A stretch of 64,000 nt of DNA from Glutamicibacter soli (GTDB taxonomy: Bacteria; Actinomycetota; Actinomycetes; Actinomycetales; Micrococcaceae). The stretch's first letter is position 1. Each line of letters opens with the position of its first letter. The position numbers were made by a program, and so were the translations under genes. Positions 1-8,185 of this stretch are shown one piece after another. The notes beneath the pieces were generated by a model. It worked only from the letters and a program-made list of their open reading frames with translations, had not been told where the DNA came from and did no database searches. The stretch spans positions 186,001 through 250,000 of the forward strand of contig NZ_POAF01000007.1 of NCBI RefSeq assembly GCF_003309065.1. The letters are read 5' to 3'.

Positions 1-1
1 G

Positions 2-382
2 GAGGTCACCGAGGGGCATTTCATCTCGGAAGACGGCGCGGAATTGCGCACCATGCGCAAGCTCAGGGAGCTGGGCATCCAGGTGTATCTCGACAAGTTC
101 GGTGCCGGATACTCGTCCTTCGGCTATCTCGCGAGACTGCCGTTGGGCGGCATCAAGCTCGATAAGTCCCTGACCAATGGCATCGAGACGGATCGGGTCA
201 AGCACGAGGTGCTGCGCGCGATCGTGGCCATGGCTGATGCCCTGGCACTGGATTGCATTGCCGTGGCGGTGCGCACCGACCAGCAGGCGCAGGCGCTGCG
301 GGCACTGGGAGTGGGCACAGCGCAGGGCTACCACGTCGGCGCCTCGGCGAAACGTGCTTCGCTCCCTCCTGAGCGTGGGTAG
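2..382 (+). CDS. Degenerate EAL-domain protein, 3' part (truncated by window edge)
   Basis: The reading frame is open from base 2, so the gene begins outside the window; a TTG at 44 is internal. The visible part matches the C-terminal half of an EAL (cyclic-di-GMP phosphodiesterase) domain: EVTE near the start, then LDKFGAGYSS, GGIKLDKSL and QGYH. Three catalytic features are altered. The usual DDFG reads DKFG, so the second metal-binding Asp is Lys. The VAEGVET segment with its catalytic Glu is shortened to VAVRTD. The tail after QGY does not match the usual FAKP. By family knowledge such proteins usually cannot hydrolyse c-di-GMP and act as receptors or scaffolds. The N-terminal domains are unknown. 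The EAL fold is fairly certain; inactivity is inference. Confidence 0.75.
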   Translation, partial: EVTEGHFISEDGAELRTMRKLRELGIQVYLDKFGAGYSSFGYLARLPLGGIKLDKSLTNGIETDRVKHEVLRAIVAMADALALDCIAVAVRTDQQAQALRALGVGTAQGYHVGASAKRASLPPERG

Positions 383-473
383 ACTGGGCATATGCGGGAG
401 CAATCCCCCGGTGGCCTGACTCGCACTCGCGGCACCCGGCGGGGCCCCGTTCACACTGAGCATATGGGGATCT

Positions 474-863
474 ATGAATCAATCATCAATGGCCGGAGCG
501 ACCGGTACATCCGCGCGGGCGTGGAGCATCACGCGCTTACCGGGAAAACTTCTCGAAGTCACCTTCAGCCCTGGCATGAGCCTCGGCGCAGACGACACCG
601 CGCGTCTGGTGCAGAGCCTGCAGCATCATTCGGGCAGCCGTCCAGCGCGGGTGCTGATCAACGTTTCGGGCCTGAGCAATGTCTGCCCTGAGGTCGCAGG
701 GGTCCTGTCCTCCAATTCACGACCCACACGGTTGGCCTTCCTGGGCGAGAGCCTGATGGACGAGGTGCTTGCCGGCTTCATCCTGCCCGAGCTGGACGAC
801 GCGATCACCTCGCGCTACTTCACCGCACGGGCCGCCGCGCTGGCGTACCTCGGCCAGCGCTGA
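474..863 (+). CDS. Small STAS-like/hypothetical protein
   Basis: A 129-residue soluble protein of alternating strands and helices. The segment RVLINVSGLSNVC, followed by RLAFLGESLMDEVLAGFI, resembles the strand-helix repeat of STAS/SpoIIAA-like domains found in actinobacterial regulators, but I see no diagnostic phospho-acceptor motif. It starts at an ATG preceded by ATGGGGATCT and follows the EAL gene by about 90 bases on the same strand. A strong hairpin terminator lies just downstream. It could be a partner of the upstream c-di-GMP-type protein; this is only suggested by position. Confidence 0.55.
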   Translation: MNQSSMAGATGTSARAWSITRLPGKLLEVTFSPGMSLGADDTARLVQSLQHHSGSRPARVLINVSGLSNVCPEVAGVLSSNSRPTRLAFLGESLMDEVLAGFILPELDDAITSRYFTARAAALAYLGQR

Positions 864-881
864 GCCGCCGCAACGCCGCTG

Positions 882-916
882 GGCCCCGGACACGACTGGA
901 CGTCGTGTCCGGGGCC
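882..916. terminator. Bidirectional hairpin terminator
   Basis: A perfect 15-bp inverted repeat (882-896 with 902-916, 5-base loop) sits between the convergent STAS-like gene and idi, where a shared terminator is expected. There is no long T tract on either strand. Confidence 0.65.
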
Positions 917-945
917 AGCTGCAAGCACGGCGGAGTAATGGCGGT

Positions 946-1467
946 TCAGCCGCGAAGGCCGTAGAGGTCCATGTCCGGGGCCTGCGTGACCAGCCACGGG
1001 CTGAACGCCCAGGGGGTGGCGGTCATGGCCCTGCCCAGTTGCAGCGGATCCACCCAGTGGTAGTCCATGACTTCATCGGGCGCCGGAGCCAGCTCCGAGT
1101 CGATCACCGCGGTGAACACCGGGCAAATCTCGTTTTCCACGATGCCCGAGGCATCAACCGCCCGGTAGCGGTAGTCGGGCAGCACCACGGACAGGCCGCT
1201 GATCTTCATGCCCAGTTCGCGTTGGGCGTGGCGGCTGATGGCGTCCTCGAAGGACTCGCCGGGCTGCGGGTGGCCGCAGAAGGAATTGGTCCAGACCCCG
1301 GGCCAGGTTTTCTTGTCCAGCGACCTGCGGGTGACCAGCACCTGTCCCTCGGTATTGAGAACATGGCAGGAGAACGCCTGGTGCAGGGCCGTGTCGGTAG
1401 TGTGTACAAGTTCCTTGGGACATGTGCCGATGGGTTCGCCGGTCTCTGAAAGCAGGATTACGTCCAT
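946..1467 (-). CDS. idi: Isopentenyl-diphosphate delta-isomerase, type I
   Basis: Interconverts IPP and DMAPP, feeding the carotenoid pathway encoded upstream. The 173-residue product starting MDVILLSETGEPIG follows the type I Nudix-fold enzyme throughout: the active-site Cys in NSFCGHPQPGES, the Glu-rich Nudix segment ending HAQRELGM, SGIVENEICPVF, then DEVMDYHWVD and TPWAFSPWLV near the C-terminus. The frame is open to a TTG at 1554 that would give 202 residues and overlap crtEb by 8 bases. I prefer the ATG at 1467 because E. coli Idi begins with the equivalent HVILL segment. It is the last gene of the crt operon; a terminator follows. Confidence 0.93.
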   Translation of the reverse strand: MDVILLSETGEPIGTCPKELVHTTDTALHQAFSCHVLNTEGQVLVTRRSLDKKTWPGVWTNSFCGHPQPGESFEDAISRHAQRELGMKISGLSVVLPDYRYRAVDASGIVENEICPVFTAVIDSELAPAPDEVMDYHWVDPLQLGRAMTATPWAFSPWLVTQAPDMDLYGLRG

Positions 1468-1546
1468 GATCTCAACCGTACCCGAGCTTTCGCGGCCACG
1501 GGGCCCGGGCTCGCCAGGGCTGCCGTAAGCGGCGGTGCCGCGTAGC

Positions 1547-2407
1547 TCACCCAAAACTCAGCACCGCGATGATCAGCATGGTCAGCAGGAACCCGCAGAC
1601 GTAGTTGATCCACAGGAACCGCTTCCAGGCCTTGTTGGCGCTCCCCGAGGTCTCATCCGTGACACCCAGGTGGGGCAGGACATTAAGCACATAGGGAATG
1701 GCCAGCAAGCCGGTCAGCGCGGGCAGCCCGTCCAGCGAGGCGAACAGCAGGATGCCCGCCGTCAGGTACGCGCCGAGCACCAGGTAGAGCGTGGTCCTTG
1801 CCGAGCTGACGGTGGCGATGGATCCCAGCCCGGCTTCGCGGTCCGGGATGATGTCCTGGATGGCCCCCAGCGCGTGGCTGGCGATGCCCCACAACAGGAA
1901 GGCGGTGAAGACGAGCCACTGCGCGGCGCCCAGGGCGGTGCCGGCCAGCACCCAGCCGTACACCGCCGGGGAGACGAAGTGCACCGCGCTGGTCACCGAG
2001 TCCAGGCCCGGGCGTTCCTTGAAACGCAGCTTCGGCGCGCTGTAGGCGAGCACCGCGGCCAACGACACCAGCAGCACCAGGTTCGAAGCAGCCGTCCCGG
2101 CGAGCGCCAGCACCAGCACGAAGGGCGCGGTGGCCAGCAGGCACCAGCGCAGCACCGCCGTGTGCGATTCCTTCGCGAGCAGCGCGCCCTCGACACCGCC
2201 CTTGCGCGGGTTGCGCAGGTCCGATTCGTAGTCGAACACGTCGTTGACCCCGTACATCAGCAGGTTGTAGGGAATCAGGAAGAACAGCGTGCCGACCACG
2301 AATTTCCAGTCGATTCCGCCGCCGGCCAGCAGGTAGGCGGCCGCGAAGGGGTAGGCGGTGTTCACCCAGGAGATCGGGCGGGAGGTGAGCAGCAGTTCCT
2401 TGATCAT
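1547..2407 (-). CDS. crtEb: Lycopene elongase (UbiA-family prenyltransferase)
   Basis: Adds two C5 units from DMAPP to the ends of lycopene, making the C50 skeleton (flavuxanthin-type) of decaprenoxanthin or sarcinaxanthin. The 286-residue polytopic membrane protein has both UbiA Asp-rich motifs, NDVFDYESD (about residues 55-63) and DIIPDREAG. It starts at ATG 2407, with GAGGAG 8 bases upstream; this ATG overlaps the crtYf stop as ATGA. The frame stays open to 2503, but that extension lies inside crtYf. Specificity for lycopene is inferred from operon position between the cyclase subunits and idi. The Micrococcus homologue would be called crtE2. Confidence 0.9.
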   Translation of the reverse strand: MIKELLLTSRPISWVNTAYPFAAAYLLAGGGIDWKFVVGTLFFLIPYNLLMYGVNDVFDYESDLRNPRKGGVEGALLAKESHTAVLRWCLLATAPFVLVLALAGTAASNLVLLVSLAAVLAYSAPKLRFKERPGLDSVTSAVHFVSPAVYGWVLAGTALGAAQWLVFTAFLLWGIASHALGAIQDIIPDREAGLGSIATVSSARTTLYLVLGAYLTAGILLFASLDGLPALTGLLAIPYVLNVLPHLGVTDETSGSANKAWKRFLWINYVCGFLLTMLIIAVLSFG

Positions 2408-2751
2408 CGTGCGCTCCTCGCAGTGGGTTCCGGTCTCGTGTCCTGGTCGCGCGGGGCGGCTGAGAGAAGCCACCAGAGCCCGGAGACGAACAGCACCGCG
2501 CACGCCGGGTAGAAGAAATCCTCGATCGGCGCCAGGCCGATGCGCACGCCGGTCAGCGTGTGCTGGCCGTAGTCGAAGAGCCCGGCGTAGATCATGAGGT
2601 TGTCGAAGATGGCGGTCAGCACCACCATGATGGCCAGCGCCGCTCCCAGCTGGCCCGCGACCCGGCGCAACGGGATCCGGCGGACCAGCAGGGCGGCGGC
2701 CAGTGTTAGCGCTGCGGCGGCGGTGAACCAGAGGCTGAGTTCAAGAAACAT
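2404..2751 (-). CDS. crtYf: C50 carotenoid epsilon/gamma-cyclase subunit
   Basis: A 115-residue protein with three predicted membrane helices and the lycopene-cyclase-domain signature: a first TM segment, then NLMIYAGLFDYG, and RIGLAPIEDFFYPACAVLFV, where the PIEDFFY motif is typical of heterodimeric CrtYc/d and CrtYe/f cyclases. By family knowledge two such subunits form the enzyme that cyclises the elongated C50 chain ends. Its start overlaps the end of crtYe by 11 bases and its stop overlaps the crtEb start, so translation is probably coupled. Ring type (epsilon as in decaprenoxanthin, gamma as in sarcinaxanthin) cannot be read from sequence. Confidence 0.88.
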   Translation of the reverse strand: MFLELSLWFTAAAALTLAAALLVRRIPLRRVAGQLGAALAIMVVLTAIFDNLMIYAGLFDYGQHTLTGVRIGLAPIEDFFYPACAVLFVSGLWWLLSAAPRDQDTRPEPTARSAR

Positions 2752-3088
2752 TCTCCGCTCCCTTCCGCTGCAGTGTGCGGCGCAGCCAGGTGGTGGCCAC
2801 CGGCCAGCCGGTGACCACGATCATCGATGAATAGCACAGGAACAGCAGGAAAAAGACTTCTTCCAGCGGGAACTGGTCCCCCACCATCAGCCCGGTCATC
2901 AGCTCGGACTCGCGGTGCAGGAAGATGCCCCGCTCGATGGCCAGCACGTCCCACAGGACGAAGAAGCCGGTGCCTGCGGCCAGGGCGATCACCGCGCGCA
3001 ATGGGTGGCGGAAGATGAACAGTTTGCCCTTCGCGTCGCACAGCAGCATGCAACCCAGCAGGGCGATCAGAATGAGCAGGTAGATCAT
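2741..3088 (-). CDS. crtYe: C50 carotenoid epsilon/gamma-cyclase subunit
   Basis: A 115-residue, three-helix membrane protein starting MIYLLILIALL, with the cyclase motif GDQFPLEEVFFLLFLCY near residues 70-86 (PLEE equivalent to PIED of its partner). The frame is open far upstream to 3577, but that extension is an antisense-frame shadow of crtI. The real ATG at 3088 overlaps the crtI stop as ATGA. It acts with CrtYf as a heterodimer. Its position crtI-crtYe-crtYf-crtEb matches the Corynebacterium glutamicum order. Confidence 0.88.
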   Translation of the reverse strand: MIYLLILIALLGCMLLCDAKGKLFIFRHPLRAVIALAAGTGFFVLWDVLAIERGIFLHRESELMTGLMVGDQFPLEEVFFLLFLCYSSMIVVTGWPVATTWLRRTLQRKGAENVS

Positions 3089-4683
3089 GGGGCCGTCCTG
3101 TCCCGGGTCGCGAAGCCTGCCGGGTCCAGCGCGCCCGGGGCGCTGATCCCCTCGACGGCCTTGGCCGCCAGCTCGCCGCTGATCAGGCACATGGGCACCC
3201 CGACGCCGGGGCGGACGGTGCTGCCCGCATAGTAGAGCCCGTCGACGGTGGAGCTGCGGTTGGACGGGCGGAACATGGCGCTTTGGCGCAGGGTGTGCGC
3301 CAAGCCCAGGGCTCCGCCCCGGTAGGCGCCGTACTGCTGTGCGAAATCCTCGGGGCCGATGCTCTGGCGCACGATGATCCGCTCGCGCAGGTCCGGGATC
3401 TTCGCCCAGCGCGACAGCTGGTCGATGGCTGCGTCCGCGACCTGCTCCACGGCCGGGTCCCCCTGCCCGTCGGGTCCGCCGGTTCCCCAGGCGGCCGCGG
3501 CCGGGGCAGGAACCAGAATGAACACGTTTTCGCATCCGGCCGGCGCGACGCCGGGGTCGGTGGCGCTGGGTTTGCACACGTAGATGCTGGTTTCCCCGCG
3601 CAGCGGTTGGCCTTCGCGGATGCGGGCGAAGTTGTCGTCCCAGTCCTTGGTGAACAGCAGGTTGTGGTGTTCCAGCTGCGGCAGCGTGCCGGTGATTCCC
3701 AAGCAGAGAAGCACCGCGCTGGGGCCCGGGTCCAGGGATTCGAAGCGCTTGGCCGTGTGGGTGTGCAGCTGCTGCGGCAGCAGCGTGGAATCCAGGTGGC
3801 GGGCGTCGGCGGCCCCGATCACCACGTCGGCCGTCGTGTGCTGTTCCCGGCCTTCGGCGTCGATCCAGCGCACCGCGCGCACCGCAGGCTTGTGTCCATC
3901 ACGATTCTGGCCGGTGTCGATCCCGGTGGCCGTGGCGCCGAGCTCGATGCGTGCCCCGTGGCTGCGGGCCAGGCCGGCCATCGCGTCGGCCACGGCGGCG
4001 AACCCGCCCAGCGGGTACTGCACCCCCTGGCTCAGGTCCAGGTGGCTCATCAGCTGGTAGAGCGCCGGGGTGCGCCGCGGGCTGGATCCCAGGAACACCG
4101 CCGGGTAGCCCAGGATCTGGCGGGCGGGTGTGCTGCCGAAGCGCCGGGCGATGTGCCCGTGCAGGCTGCCGGCCAGCAGCGGAAGCAGCTGCGGCAGGTG
4201 CTTGAGGATGCCCGGGCGCAGCAGGCCCCGCGGGTGGTGGAAGTCGTCGTAGAGGAAGTGCTCCAAGGCCAGCTGGTAGCCGGTCGCGGCGCGCGCCAGG
4301 TAGGTGTCCAGTTTCGCGCCGCTGCCGGGTTCCAGCTGCTCGAACAGCTCGCGCGCCGCCTGGCCGGTGCCCACGTCCACCGGTTCGGCGTCGTGCTCGA
4401 AGAAGGTGCGGTAGCCCACCGGCAGCCGGCGCAGCTGCAATTGCTCCTGCACGCTGCTTCCCATCAGGGCGAACCAGTGCTCGAAAACCTCGGGCATCAG
4501 GTACCAGGACGGTCCGGTGTCGAAGCGGAAGCCCTCGCGTTCCAGGCGCCCGGAGCGCCCGCCCACGTGCTCGTGCTGTTCGAGCACGGTGACCTGGTGG
4601 CCGCGCGCGGCGAGCAGGCCGGCGCTGGCCAGGCCGGAGAATCCGGCGCCGATGACCACGACGTGCTTGGGTTCAGGCTGCAT
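3085..4683 (-). CDS. crtI: Phytoene desaturase
   Basis: FAD-dependent enzyme that desaturates phytoene to lycopene. The 532-residue protein opens with the dinucleotide fold VVVIGAGFSGLASAGLLA followed by the Glu (VLEQ) and GGRSGRLE. It also has GFRFDTGPSWYLMPEVFE, typical of CrtI/CrtN, and the C-terminal flavin segment YYAGSTVRPGVGVPMCLISG. Length is normal for the family. It overlaps crtB upstream by 11 bases and crtYe downstream by 4, within one leftward operon. Confidence 0.95.
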   Translation of the reverse strand: MQPEPKHVVVIGAGFSGLASAGLLAARGHQVTVLEQHEHVGGRSGRLEREGFRFDTGPSWYLMPEVFEHWFALMGSSVQEQLQLRRLPVGYRTFFEHDAEPVDVGTGQAARELFEQLEPGSGAKLDTYLARAATGYQLALEHFLYDDFHHPRGLLRPGILKHLPQLLPLLAGSLHGHIARRFGSTPARQILGYPAVFLGSSPRRTPALYQLMSHLDLSQGVQYPLGGFAAVADAMAGLARSHGARIELGATATGIDTGQNRDGHKPAVRAVRWIDAEGREQHTTADVVIGAADARHLDSTLLPQQLHTHTAKRFESLDPGPSAVLLCLGITGTLPQLEHHNLLFTKDWDDNFARIREGQPLRGETSIYVCKPSATDPGVAPAGCENVFILVPAPAAAAWGTGGPDGQGDPAVEQVADAAIDQLSRWAKIPDLRERIIVRQSIGPEDFAQQYGAYRGGALGLAHTLRQSAMFRPSNRSSTVDGLYYAGSTVRPGVGVPMCLISGELAAKAVEGISAPGALDPAGFATRDRTAP

Positions 4684-5650
4684 GCGGTCCCCCGCTCAGC
4701 GGAAGCTGCGCCACGTGCGGGGCTTGCCCGGCGGGCCCGGGATTGGGGCCGGGGTCGGGGGCGCGCCAGCGGTGCCCCGTGGCGAGCACGCGGGCGGCGA
4801 TCAGCGCCTTGCGTGGTGCGGAGACCGAGATGCGCGCGGTGAGCAGCTGCTCTGCCGGGGCCTTGTCCAGCTGGCGGTTCAGCCGGGCGAACAGGTCGTG
4901 GGCCATGCGCACCGCGCGGGCCGCGGCCGGCGCCAGGTAGGGCAGCCCGGCGCGGGCATGGGCCAGGTCCGTCTCGATGTCCGCCACCAGCTCCCGCTTG
5001 CGCGCTTCGGTGAAGTGCTCGGGATCGATGCCCGGGAAGTACACGCGCTCCAGCTGCCGGCTGTCGGTGGCCAGGTCGCGCAGGAAGTTCACCTTCTGGA
5101 AGGCGGCGCCCAGGCTGCGCGCGGCACGCTCGGCCAGCTGCGCCTGCGCGGGCGTCTCAGCCGGGGCCGAGGGCATGGCCCGGAACACCTGCAGGCACAT
5201 CAGCCCGACCACCTCGGCGGAGCCGTAGATGTATTCGCGCAGGCTCTGCTCGCTGTGCCGGTGCACACTCAGATCCGCGCGCATCGAGGCGAAAAACGGG
5301 TCGGTGAGCCTTTCGGTGATGCCGGTCTCGCGGGCGGTGAGCGCGAAGGCGTGCACCACCAGATTCGTGCTGTAGCCGCGCTGCAGGGCCAGGGCCGTCT
5401 GCGCCTGCAGCTCGTCCAGGCAGTCGCCCACCGCCTGCGGGTTCAGGCCGGCCTGGCTGGCGACGCCGTCCACCACCTCGTCGGCGAGGCGGACCAGGGC
5501 GTAGATGTTCGCGATATGCGCGGCGCTGGCGGCATCCAGCATCCGGCAGGCCAGCGAGAAGGAGGTGGAGTACTCCCCCAGCACCAGCCGGGCGCTGCGG
5601 GCCGCGGTGCGGGAGTAGGTCTGCAGGGCGGTGGGTCGGGCCGCGGCCAT
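4673..5650 (-). CDS. crtB: Phytoene synthase
   Basis: Condenses two GGPP molecules to phytoene. The 325-residue protein contains the squalene/phytoene synthase landmarks SFSLACRML, the first Asp-rich motif RLADEVVDG, and the second, NFLRDLATDSRQLERVYFP. I chose ATG 5650 because AAGGAG lies 9 bases upstream; the GTG three codons earlier is too close to that site, and an ATG at 5755 lies inside crtE. It begins 2 bases after the crtE stop, so its ribosome-binding site is inside crtE. Confidence 0.94.
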   Translation of the reverse strand: MAAARPTALQTYSRTAARSARLVLGEYSTSFSLACRMLDAASAAHIANIYALVRLADEVVDGVASQAGLNPQAVGDCLDELQAQTALALQRGYSTNLVVHAFALTARETGITERLTDPFFASMRADLSVHRHSEQSLREYIYGSAEVVGLMCLQVFRAMPSAPAETPAQAQLAERAARSLGAAFQKVNFLRDLATDSRQLERVYFPGIDPEHFTEARKRELVADIETDLAHARAGLPYLAPAAARAVRMAHDLFARLNRQLDKAPAEQLLTARISVSAPRKALIAARVLATGHRWRAPDPGPNPGPAGQAPHVAQLPLSGGPHAA

Positions 5651-5652
5651 GC

Positions 5653-6747
5653 TCACCAGCTCCTTTCCAAGATCAGCCGGGTGCAGTGGTGCAGCCGGTA
5701 TTGGGCGTCTTCGGGCAGGCGCAAAAAGGCCGCCGAACGGGTGGCTGAAGTGCACAGCTGGCGGGCCAGCTGGCGGGCGAAGGCCTCCGCGTCCTGCTCG
5801 GCCAGCGCCTGGCGCACCTCTTGCGCTGCGACGTTGCCGGCGCGGAATTCCTGCAGCAGCACCGCGAAACCGGGATTCTCCGCAGCCAGCGAAAGCAGGA
5901 TCGTGCTCTTGAATTCGCGCAGGTCCGAATCGACGGGCTTGCCGGTATCCTGCGGATCGCCGAAGGTGCCCAGCACGTCGTCGATCACCTGGTAGGCGAC
6001 CCCCAGCTTGGAACCGATGGCTCCGAGCAGCTGCGCCTGCAGCGCATCGGCCCCGGCCAGCAGCGCTCCAGCCTGCAGCGGCAGCTGGAAGGAGTAGGCG
6101 GCGGTTTTCAGCTCCTCCATGTGCAGCACATCGGCCGTGGTGGCCGGGTGCGGATGCAGCGAGTAGAGCAAGTCTTCCAGCTCCCCCGCGCCGGCCTGCT
6201 CGATGGCCTGGAAGAAGCAGGCTTCGACCTGCTCCTCGTTGTCCAGCCCCGCAGCGGCCCGGGCCGCGACCTTGATGGCTTCGGTCAGCAGAAGGTCTCC
6301 GGCGATCAGCGCGGCGCTGTTGCCCACGTGCTCGGCATCGGTGCGGCTGCGCCCGTAGCCGGACGCCTCGTCGCGGTAGACCGCGGAGATGGTCGGCGCC
6401 CCGCGGCGCAGGAAGTCGCGGTCGATGATGTCGTCGTGGATGATCAGCGCGTTGTGCAGCAGCTCGAACGCGCAGGCCAGGTCCAGCGCCCGGCGGCGGT
6501 TGCGCCCGCCGAAAGCCTCGTAGCCGAGCATCACCAGGCCGGGTCTGGCCAGCTTGCCGGTAGCCAGCCGCTCGCCCAGCTGGTCCCAGAGCTGCGCCCC
6601 GTGCCGCGAGTAGTTAGCGGTCCGCTGGCGAGCCGATGCGGTGAGGTGTCCTAGATGGCCGGAGATTTCCGCCAGCGTCGCGTCATCGGCGAAGGCGACG
6701 CTGCGCTGCACCGGCTGGGTGTCCGTGCGGTCTGCATGTGTGGTCAT
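5653..6747 (-). CDS. crtE: Geranylgeranyl diphosphate synthase
   Basis: All-trans polyprenyl diphosphate synthase making GGPP for CrtB. The first Asp-rich motif is seen as IIHDDIIDRD followed by RRGAPTISAVYRD, and the second as YQVIDDVLGTFGDPQDTGKP, the IdsA/CrtE form. From ATG 6747 it has 364 residues, with AGTAGGGA just upstream, 8 bases after the stop of the MarR gene. ATGs at 6771 and 6819 are possible but would overlap that gene. It is the first enzyme gene of the crt operon. Confidence 0.92.
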   Translation of the reverse strand: MTTHADRTDTQPVQRSVAFADDATLAEISGHLGHLTASARQRTANYSRHGAQLWDQLGERLATGKLARPGLVMLGYEAFGGRNRRRALDLACAFELLHNALIIHDDIIDRDFLRRGAPTISAVYRDEASGYGRSRTDAEHVGNSAALIAGDLLLTEAIKVAARAAAGLDNEEQVEACFFQAIEQAGAGELEDLLYSLHPHPATTADVLHMEELKTAAYSFQLPLQAGALLAGADALQAQLLGAIGSKLGVAYQVIDDVLGTFGDPQDTGKPVDSDLREFKSTILLSLAAENPGFAVLLQEFRAGNVAAQEVRQALAEQDAEAFARQLARQLCTSATRSAAFLRLPEDAQYRLHHCTRLILERSW

Positions 6748-6754
6748 GGTGTCC

Positions 6755-7261
6755 CTACTTCGCTGGTTCATCGGTCTGCGTCGGTGCCGGCCCGGCGGCC
6801 GGCAGGGAGGATGCGGCAAGCTCTTCGCTGGCCTGCCTCAGCAAGTCGGCAACCCGGACGCGGCCGGGCTCGTCGAGCTGTTCACAGAGTCTATGCAGAT
6901 TGCGCAGCAACGCCAACCCCGGACCTGTACAGTGCGGATAGTTGGCCCCGGGCCCGATCACGGTTCGGCGGCGGTCTGCGCCATGCGCATGCCGGGAGAC
7001 GAACCCGCGCGATTCAAGCCGGTCAAGCACGGTGGTTGAGCCGGCCGAGGAAAGGCCCAGGTAGCGCCCCAGGGTCCCGGGGCTCACCGGATCCACCGTC
7101 CGCAGCAGGTTCAGTGCCCGCAGGTCGGAATCGTTGAGCTCAAGCTGGGAACGGTAACGATTTTGAGCCAGGTCGTAGGACAGGCACAGTTGCTGGACCA
7201 GCCGGAAGAGGTCCCCGGTGGAGACCTGAGGGTCGGGCGGAACTTGTGAATTCTCTGGCAT
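6755..7261 (-). CDS. MarR-family regulator of the crt operon
   Basis: A 168-residue winged-helix protein: DLRALNLLRTVDPVSPGTLGRYLGLSSAGSTTVLDRLE is a typical MarR recognition region, followed by the wing GFVSRHAHGADRRRTVI. It is the first gene of the crt operon, directly upstream of crtE. In Corynebacterium glutamicum the MarR protein CrtR sits divergently next to crtE, represses it and responds to GGPP. This gene is a plausible functional counterpart, but here it is co-transcribed rather than divergent. Autoregulation through the intergenic region at 7262-7372 is inference. Confidence 0.85.
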   Translation of the reverse strand: MPENSQVPPDPQVSTGDLFRLVQQLCLSYDLAQNRYRSQLELNDSDLRALNLLRTVDPVSPGTLGRYLGLSSAGSTTVLDRLESRGFVSRHAHGADRRRTVIGPGANYPHCTGPGLALLRNLHRLCEQLDEPGRVRVADLLRQASEELAASSLPAAGPAPTQTDEPAK

Positions 7262-7372
7262 GGTATCTCACTTGGTTGATATTTAGCCTGTCTAGATACA
7301 TCATGGTTTAAGTATTCGGATTTGTCGACTCTTCCCGGAAAGTTTCTCAGCTGACACCCAAGGAGATGGATC
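7262..7372. promoter_or_regulatory. Divergent crt/TspO intergenic promoter region
   Basis: A 111-base A+T-rich gap between the leftward crt operon and the rightward TspO-like gene. It contains a TCTAGA palindrome (7291-7296) within TGTCTAGATACA and several A/T-rich hexamers that could serve as -10 boxes on either strand. A MarR-type operator here is plausible; no exact -35/-10 pair can be assigned by eye. Confidence 0.45.
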
Positions 7373-8185
7373 ATGCAGCAGTCGATAGCAGTCCCCCGCC
7401 GGCCAGTCCTGGCGGCCCAAATAGGCACCGCGCTCGCCATTGCGCTGGCCATCTACGGATCATTCCTGGGCAGCGGCGCCGCCGGCGGCACCCCCATCCA
7501 GAACGCCGCTGGCGGATACCTCAGCGCGGATGCCACCCTGCTGGCGCCGGCCGGCCCCGCCTTCTCCATCTGGTCCCTGGTCTATGCAGGCCTTGCCGTC
7601 TTCGCGGTATACCAATTCACGCCCGCCGGCACCCGATCCGAAACCCTGCACCGGCTGCGCGGCCCGGCCTCGCTGTCGGCCCTGCTGAACGCGGCTTGGA
7701 TCCTGACCGCCCAGGCCGGATGGCTCGCCGTGAGCGTCGCAGTCATCTTCATCCTGCTGGCGTCGCTGGTCTGGGTCGCCATGCTCCTGCGCACCTACGG
7801 CAGCGCGACGCGGACCGAGCACTGGATCATGTGGATCACCTTCGGCGTGTACCTGGGCTGGGTCTGCGTGGCCAGCCTGGCGAACACCGCCGCGTGGCTT
7901 TCTTCGCTGGGAGTCGGCGCCAACGCCTCCTGGCCCGTTGCGGCCGCAATCATCCTGCTGATCGTGGCCGCCGCCATCGCAGTGGCGCTGACCGGCTACA
8001 CCCGGGGCCAGCTGGCTCCCGCGGCGGCGATCGCCTGGGGCTTGGCATGGATCGGGGCCAGCCGGTTGTCGGGAACCAATGAATCCACGCTCGTCGGCAT
8101 CTCGGCACTGGCCATCGCCGGCCTGGCGCTGCTGGCGGCGCTCGCCGTCGCGGTGCGCGCCCGCAAGGAACGGAGCCTGCCGTGA
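7373..8185 (+). CDS. TspO/MBR-like tryptophan-rich membrane protein
   Basis: A 270-residue integral membrane protein with about seven or eight hydrophobic segments. The stretch LAPAGPAFSIWSLVYAGLAVFAVYQ matches the PxxFxxWxxxY-type core of TspO-like tryptophan-rich sensory proteins, although it is longer than classic TspO (about 160 residues). AAGGAG lies 8 bases before the ATG. TspO proteins bind tetrapyrroles and isoprenoid-derived ligands and influence pigment gene expression in some bacteria; the divergent position next to the crt operon is suggestive. It overlaps the next gene by 4 bases (GTGA). Family assignment is moderately secure; the ligand is unknown. Confidence 0.65.
   Translation: MQQSIAVPRRPVLAAQIGTALAIALAIYGSFLGSGAAGGTPIQNAAGGYLSADATLLAPAGPAFSIWSLVYAGLAVFAVYQFTPAGTRSETLHRLRGPASLSALLNAAWILTAQAGWLAVSVAVIFILLASLVWVAMLLRTYGSATRTEHWIMWITFGVYLGWVCVASLANTAAWLSSLGVGANASWPVAAAIILLIVAAAIAVALTGYTRGQLAPAAAIAWGLAWIGASRLSGTNESTLVGISALAIAGLALLAALAVAVRARKERSLP

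Noticed and set aside
1535-2512. Long plus-strand frame (325 codons) over crtEb, and similar long frames opposite crtI (3283-4842), flhA/flhB (30602-33361) and the RND gene (21853-23466, minus)
   Set aside because: These are antisense or off-frame shadows of strongly recognised genes in high-GC DNA; their products are low-complexity Arg/Gly/Pro/His-rich.
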